From Molanna angustata (Eukaryota; Arthropoda; Insecta; Trichoptera; Molannidae): a stretch of 64,000 nucleotides of DNA. The stretch spans positions 16,124,217-16,188,216 of the forward strand of contig OY754982.1 in NCBI GenBank assembly GCA_963576475.1, given 5' to 3'. Position numbers and translations under genes: made by a program. The notes under the pieces are model-generated. The model was given only the letters and a program-made list of their open reading frames with translations. It made no database searches and was not told the origin of the DNA. Below are positions 58,816 through 64,000 of the stretch, one piece after another. How positions within the stretch are numbered: the stretch's first letter is position 1; the number at the start of each line of letters is the position of its first letter.

Positions 58816-59587
58816 AACTGATTTATGTACACATATAGACTGTAGAGCTACAAAAGCTTTACTTTAGCTACGAGTTATAAATAATGATAAATGTTTACTT
58901 GAAAACAAAAATATTAATGCGAAAATCGGTAATAATGAATGCATGTAGAATCCTTTAATATTTTTAAAACGTTAATATTCGGGAATCAGTAGGTTTGATA
59001 GGTAGTATAGAGACTTCCTCAGAGCCTGAGAAGGAATCTATACTATTCTATCTAAGATAAATAATGTAAATTAAATAAAAAATACTAAATAAAATCATTT
59101 GATTTAAAAAATGTTCTCTTTTGACGTAGTACAACGTAAAACGACTCTAAAACCAATAAATTCCTATAGAAACTAACAGACAAACGTGTGAAACGACGTA
59201 TGAATGTGAGTGAGGCGAATAATGTTTTTAGACTTAATTGTCTGGAGCTCAGTTTTTTTCTGCTTAGTCTTTAAGGGAGCGGACGTGATGGTTTGTCTAA
59301 TACAAAAAATGTTTATGAAATTATATATTATGCTAGCAATGTAGGTATCCATATTCGTTTTTTATTGTTAGAGTAGGTGCCTACTCAAACATCAAAAAAA
59401 TACAAATGTCTTTTTGCAAGAAGTAAAGGATTCTAACGGAAACTGTAGTTCCGCTCGTAAACTCAGAAGGAGAAGTGTAAAGAAAATAAATACTTATATA
59501 CAGGAAGGAAGAGAATGAATAAATGTAGTTTCTGAACATAAAAACAACACAGCATAAGATACATTAAAACAATCTATTATATTCGCT

Positions 59588-59640
59588 TGAGGTGAGTTCT
59601 CACGAAAACGGCGCTATACAAAATGAACCTACTATTATCA
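59588..59640 (+). repeat. LINE 3' tail fragment (same family as 49250)
   Basis: CTTGAGGTGAGTTCTCACG then AAAACGGCGCTATACAAAAT. Only the terminal part survives. Confidence 0.6.
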
Positions 59641-60799
59641 ATATATAAAAATATCATGTCACGATGTTCGTATACTCTGATCTCCGATAGAAATTCACGC
59701 AAGTATCACACAAATAAAATGACTTGAAATAACTTTTTAAAATAAATTAAACACTTGTTTTTTTTCTTTCTATATTTATTTTTTTAGTGAAGGCCTTTTC
59801 AACTGGTTGTTATTTTTCGTTATTTTTTTCTAATGCCCAATATGACTAGTAGGTATATATTCATGAAATAGAATTTCCAGAAATACAAAAAGTAAATTTT
59901 AAATAGTTGAGTATGTAAAAAAATAGTTTTAATAATTTTAGCGTTTCACGTGATGAAATAAAACCTCCTCCTTAGTTCTATCTAGTAAAGGGTTAGATCT
60001 AGGATGTGTGTTATATGTACAATATATATTATTATACAGCGTTAGGTTGTATCCGTGTAGACCGGATTTCACATACGTTGCGGAAAAGCGCCAAAGGACA
60101 TCCGGACGTCGCGACGCCAACCCCTTCCGCTCTTAAAAAAATCCATCCCGATGGTTTTCAAACTAAGTTGCAAATTGATTTGTATAGTAAAAATCATATC
60201 GAAATTCCATTGTTTTGTTAAAAAGTATACCTTTAGTTTATTATTTTCTATTTAAGATCTTTTTGAATAAATGTTATTGGTATCTTTTTATGATAATTGT
60301 GTCCCTTTCATAAGAAACATCGACCACAGCGATTTACTGATGAATACAACAATAAAAAATTGTAGAACCCAAAGTTGGATAAATAAGTCTGTCCTTGGAT
60401 TCTAAACCAATAGATGAAAATAATATTGATAAAAATCACTGTATATCGATGAGACAGCTAAAAATATCGCAGATTTTCATGTATATGTGTACTTTTGCTG
60501 AATAAAAATAAAAAAAAAACCTACATCAAAAGTAGGAATGTCGATTGTACTAATGATAAAGAGTGAGCAATAAATAATGAAACGAAAAAAATCATTTTTT
60601 ACCACAAATCTCATCTCATCTTAATTTTTCAAATCCTGTCATTATTTTCATGATACGAAGGACAAAAAAAAATATTGCATTATGTGTACCTATTGAGATT
60701 TTCCAAAAGATAAATAACGAAAAAATACATCACTATGAATAATTTCGTAAAATAGACGCTTTAGAAATATGAATACCATTAGGGATGAGGCCATGGAGC

Positions 60800-60960
60800 A
60801 GTAAGCGGTGTAGATGTATGTACATACTGTTGGCTCAGTGGGCTTTCGAGGGTATGGTTTCCGGTCGTTTTATTACCTCCCCCCGGCTGCACAGACGGCT
60901 AGCTAATAGTCTGCGGTCATTATTTTGATAAATCGTCTATGAAAATGTCTCCGTGGAAGG
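60800..60960. promoter_or_regulatory. Candidate regulatory island
   Basis: GGTTTCCGGTCGTTTTATTA, CCTCCCCCCGGCTGCACAG and ACGGCTAGCTAATAG form a compact GC-richer block. It has a TTTATTAC AbdB/Cdx-like core and a TAAT core. An ATG frame of 71 codons (60939-61154) starts at its edge but has no recognisable product. Confidence 0.3.
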
Positions 60961-63553
60961 GTCAATTGATACGTCTTCTATGTGAGTTTTTGCATCGTAT
61001 TTCTTCAAGGACTTGTATACAATTGAAATTATCTGAAATGGATCAATCCGTGTATATCAAAATAAATGCTTTAGCTAGAGCCATTTTAATTCTAATGGTA
61101 GCTTTATTCAGTATTTATTCTGCTGTGATACAAATTGCCTGTGATAAATTATAATTTTATATTATCTTGAAATACGTGGACAGTATATTTATTTTTTAAT
61201 TTAAACTATAAAGTATACTAATAAAGGACTGATTGTTTTCATAGGAAGTTATCTTTTTTCTAAATTTCTATGTCTTTGTACTAGAAAACATATTAAATTG
61301 AGTTGGGAAATATAAAAATGCATATAATAATTAAATACCTTGCATTTGAAGTCATCAATTTCAAAATGATAAAGTGTTACCTTAAACAAGTTATTACGTG
61401 TTGCAGTTTTTGTTTCGAATATCAACAATATTTGAATTAATTGAGTAATGCTGATTATGTGAATGAAATCGTTCGAAGTAGAATCTGAACCTGCGTCCAC
61501 TGGATTATTAGGTTTAGTCTACAACCCCTCTTCGACACGAATTTCTCATTTTTGTCAAAAGCTTTTTTGTATTATTTCGTCTAGACTTGGTAAAATATCT
61601 CTGAAAATAACGATTTTGAATTCTACGAATAGCTACAAGAATCTTCTCTTTCTCTGACTGTCGGTGATTTTCTCTGTAAATGTCAATTTGAGACAATTTG
61701 TAGATCTGTATGTACCTAATAACCAATAACCAGTATCAATCAGATGATGCAATGGCAATTGGAAGGTTATCAGAAACAACCCCAAAGAAAATAGTCATCT
61801 ATATGATAATTGGGAGTCCATTGGCTACTTGAATATCGAAACAGATATATATCTCGTATTAACAGCCAATCGTAAAAGCCAGAATCTCGTACGTACAGGG
61901 TGTTTGATCATATTATGTTAAAAAAATAAATATTTTATTAAAATTTAAGAACGTAATAAAATATGAACGACGTAATTTGTGTAAAGCTTTTATACGATGA
62001 AAATAAGCTATAAAAATATACTTTAGCTATATTTTTTACAAACTACATTAGTACATTGTTCGGACATGAAGCAATACAATATTTCTGATTGAAAATTGAT
62101 TTTTTATTCTTAGATTTTGAACATTATTTATTAAATAAATTGTAAACAAGAGAACCAAAAAAAACGAGGACACCTTTTTCAAAGTTTTCTGCACATATTA
62201 AATTTTTTATCGATTTTTCACTAGCATACATTCAATTACTCATTTAATAATTTTTCCTAAATTTAAATTTAGTTGACAGTTAAATCATGTTTAGATATGC
62301 ATAATATTTTGATTTTAACTGTAGTTTTCTTTAAAACACGTAAAAACAGTATAATATTGTTGTTGCATCCAGCCGAATAAAATTAAATTTAATTACGCTC
62401 AACCGGAAAACTTTTTAAATTTGTATGAAATACAAAATTGGTCAATTTCATTGAATCAAGCTGGTAAAGTTGTCGCCAAATAACTTGAACTTTTAGCCGA
62501 AGCTCGTTCAAGATGTTTGGTGAATATTATATTAGTTAAAACATGCATTGTGATAGGGATTTCTCTGAAAGTTACAGAGGTCTTACTGACCGAGAAGTTA
62601 GTTAAAATCAATTGTAAAATTACAGTTCAGAGAGTCAGACAGTTAAAAAAGTTAAATAAAATAGACTAAAAAATCTAGTTGTTTTTGTCATCTGCTTTGA
62701 AGAAGAAGTCGCTTTTTGTTTATTAATAAAAAAAAATACACACAAAAAGTTTTTTCATCAATAGATCGTTTCAGCGACTGGCAATGTAAGTCATTTATTT
62801 ATTCCTTAGATTTAAAAAATAATTATAATTAATTTATAAATTAAAAAAAATACATATTGAATAAATTTACAAAAATATAAGCAGAATAAAGACAAAATTA
62901 ATAATACGTAGAATATTTGGTATATATTACATACCTACATGATACCGTCATCTATTCATGCTTTTTGAGAGAGGTAAAATGAAAACAAAAAACACCCTGT
63001 AAGTTATATTCAGCGCAAGAGAAAAATACAATAGTCGAAATAATGCAAATATAATGGGAAAATGATAAAATTAGTGTGAGGGAGTTTGCGGTTTGTGAAT
63101 TTATTGCATATTCATGAGAAAGTAAAATATTACTGCCAGACATATAAAAATATATAATACATATTTGAATCAATAACGATAAGAAATTATTCTCGAGATG
63201 AAAATATGTCTGCTGTTGGTCAAACGTTAACACAAATTTGTAGCTAAAAAAATATATAATTTTCATTAATCTGAATTAAAATAATTAATTATTATTTATT
63301 ACCAAGTTGATTTTACTATAAGAAAGTAAAACGAATAAACAAAAATATATACAATCATAGTAGCACAGGAATTTCTAGTTGTAGTGTAATTTTAAAAAAT
63401 AGGTTTTCTTAAAAGCGATTGAAATATGTGTAGCTATTTAGTTAAAACTACAAAATTGTATAAGGTACCTGCATTTTATAAACTTAACACCATGTCTTAA
63501 ATTGAATATTTACAATTTATTTCAACAAAATAACATATTTTTAATATACTAAC

Positions 63554-63752
63554 CTTTTCTTTTCATGTAAATACCGGAATCGTGCAACATTTTTAATAAA
63601 TCTGGCATATTCTGATTAAGTGTCACATTGTTTTTATAGATATTACTTAAAATGTCTAATGTTAGATATGTCATAAGTTCACTCGTCATTTGTAAAGAGA
63701 TATCATCACAAATGTTCAAAAAATCCAAAACTACTAAACCACAATAAAACAC
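63554..63752 (-). CDS. Possible 5' coding exon with a phase-matched donor (uncertain)
   Basis: On the minus strand an open frame of about 60 codons ends in ATG AAA AGA AAA G followed by GTTAGT, a plausible donor (63553-63548). The donor is phase 1, exactly what the CCHC-finger exon at 32475 requires, so a join would read MKRK-A-DADSAEGD. That is faintly like the basic start of vertebrate BCL11 (MSRRK). However, the ATG context is weak and several in-frame Met codons lie upstream. The residues before it (for example MPDLLKMLHDSG) match nothing I recognise. A TTTATTGTGGTTTAG acceptor-like site lies near 63745. It may be a first exon of the BCL11 gene, an exon of a different gene, or chance. A phase match alone has about one chance in three. 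Confidence 0.22.
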
Positions 63753-63769
63753 AGAATGTTTGTAAAACT

Positions 63770-64000
63770 AAATAATGTCGAAAATTGTTGATAAACACGA
63801 AAACACACTGATAAAATGTTTGATACAAGTCTATGAATCTCCGCGTTAGCGTAGAAGTATCAAATATAATAATCGTTCCTTTCGCACAGTTTGGTCCGGC
63901 TTTAAAGACGGACGTATTGTTGTCCAAGAGATCTTGACTATCAGGAGACCAGTTGACGACTGAGGGTTGATGTTGAAATTTGACCGAGAGAGAGAGATTG
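63770..64000 (-). other. Open, GC-richer segment at the right edge; possible exon or 5' UTR
   Basis: A minus-strand frame is open from the window edge through SVVNWSPDSQDLLDNN and FKAGPNCAKG to TRRFIDLYQT, and runs on toward 63706. The base composition is visibly less AT-rich than the upstream intron. The extreme edge carries a GAGAGAGAGA run on the minus-strand complement (CTCTCTCTCTC), a GAGA-factor-like motif. I do not recognise a domain; VNWSPDSQ is vaguely WD-repeat-like, but one match means nothing. It may be part of an exon extending beyond the window, a 5' UTR/promoter of the BCL11 gene, or a conserved non-coding block. Confidence 0.2.

Larger units (their letters stand above)
32476..63553. 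other. About 31 kb with no secure exon: giant first intron or upstream DNA
   Basis: The CCHC exon begins with an acceptor, so the BCL11 transcript must extend to the right, and this DNA is probably its intron. No exon with family similarity was found. It contains the SINE, MITE and LINE fragments listed separately, tandem repeats, and GC-richer islands. Stretches not listed separately (for example 32600-33550, 39200-40200, 41000-42900, 45000-46480, 61150-63500) are AT-rich and show nothing I can name. Confidence 0.6.

Noticed and set aside
60939..61154. ATG frame of 71 codons with a hydrophobic end
   Set aside because: It starts at the edge of a GC-richer island and runs into AT-rich DNA. 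No family resemblance, no splice signals and no promoter evidence.
1..64000. A previously undescribed gene system (operon-like cluster, defence or toxin module)
   Set aside because: The window is eukaryotic, with one split transcription-factor gene and dispersed repeats. No gene cluster or novel enzyme set is visible.

Overview
The window looks like a piece of an insect chromosome, most likely a moth or butterfly. It is very AT-rich, its genes are split by large introns, and it is full of small transposon relics. Three things point to Lepidoptera: a strongly over-represented palindromic decamer TAGGTACCTA, a Helitron-like terminus ending in CTAG, and MITEs with ACCGACTTC ends. No bacterial, viral or organellar gene organisation is visible.

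One gene can be recognised with confidence. It is a BCL11-type (BCL11A/B; Drosophila CG9650-like) C2H2 zinc-finger transcription factor on the minus strand. Four exons are seen, in transcript order: 32475-32323, 31590-31366, 29732-29547 and 7963-5916. They carry the N-terminal CCHC finger, two linker segments rich in Ser and Pro, and a large last exon with six further zinc fingers and an acidic tract. All three introns between them (about 0.7, 1.6 and 21.6 kb) are phase 1, so the protein joins cleanly to about 870 residues. The initiating exon is not certain. A possible ATG exon with a matching phase lies near 63566-63554; otherwise the start is beyond the right edge.

Layout: 1-5915 is the AT-rich 3' side of the gene (3' UTR and flank). 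5916-32475 holds the four exons and the 21.6-kb intron. That intron contains a nested Helitron/minisatellite/MITE complex (12.2-14.7 kb), several SINEs and MITEs, an RTE-like LINE remnant and a 0.3-kb local duplication. 32476-63553 is either a giant first intron or upstream DNA. It holds SINEs, an R1-clade LINE fragment, an L2/CR1-like LINE 3' end, a higher-order tandem repeat, and a series of GC-richer non-coding islands that look like candidate enhancers. The last 450 bases contain open frames that may be an exon.

I found no previously undescribed multi-gene system. The most interesting items are the phase-1 modular BCL11 gene, the nested repeat locus at 12.2-14.7 kb, the TAGGTACCTA enrichment and the chain of putative regulatory islands.
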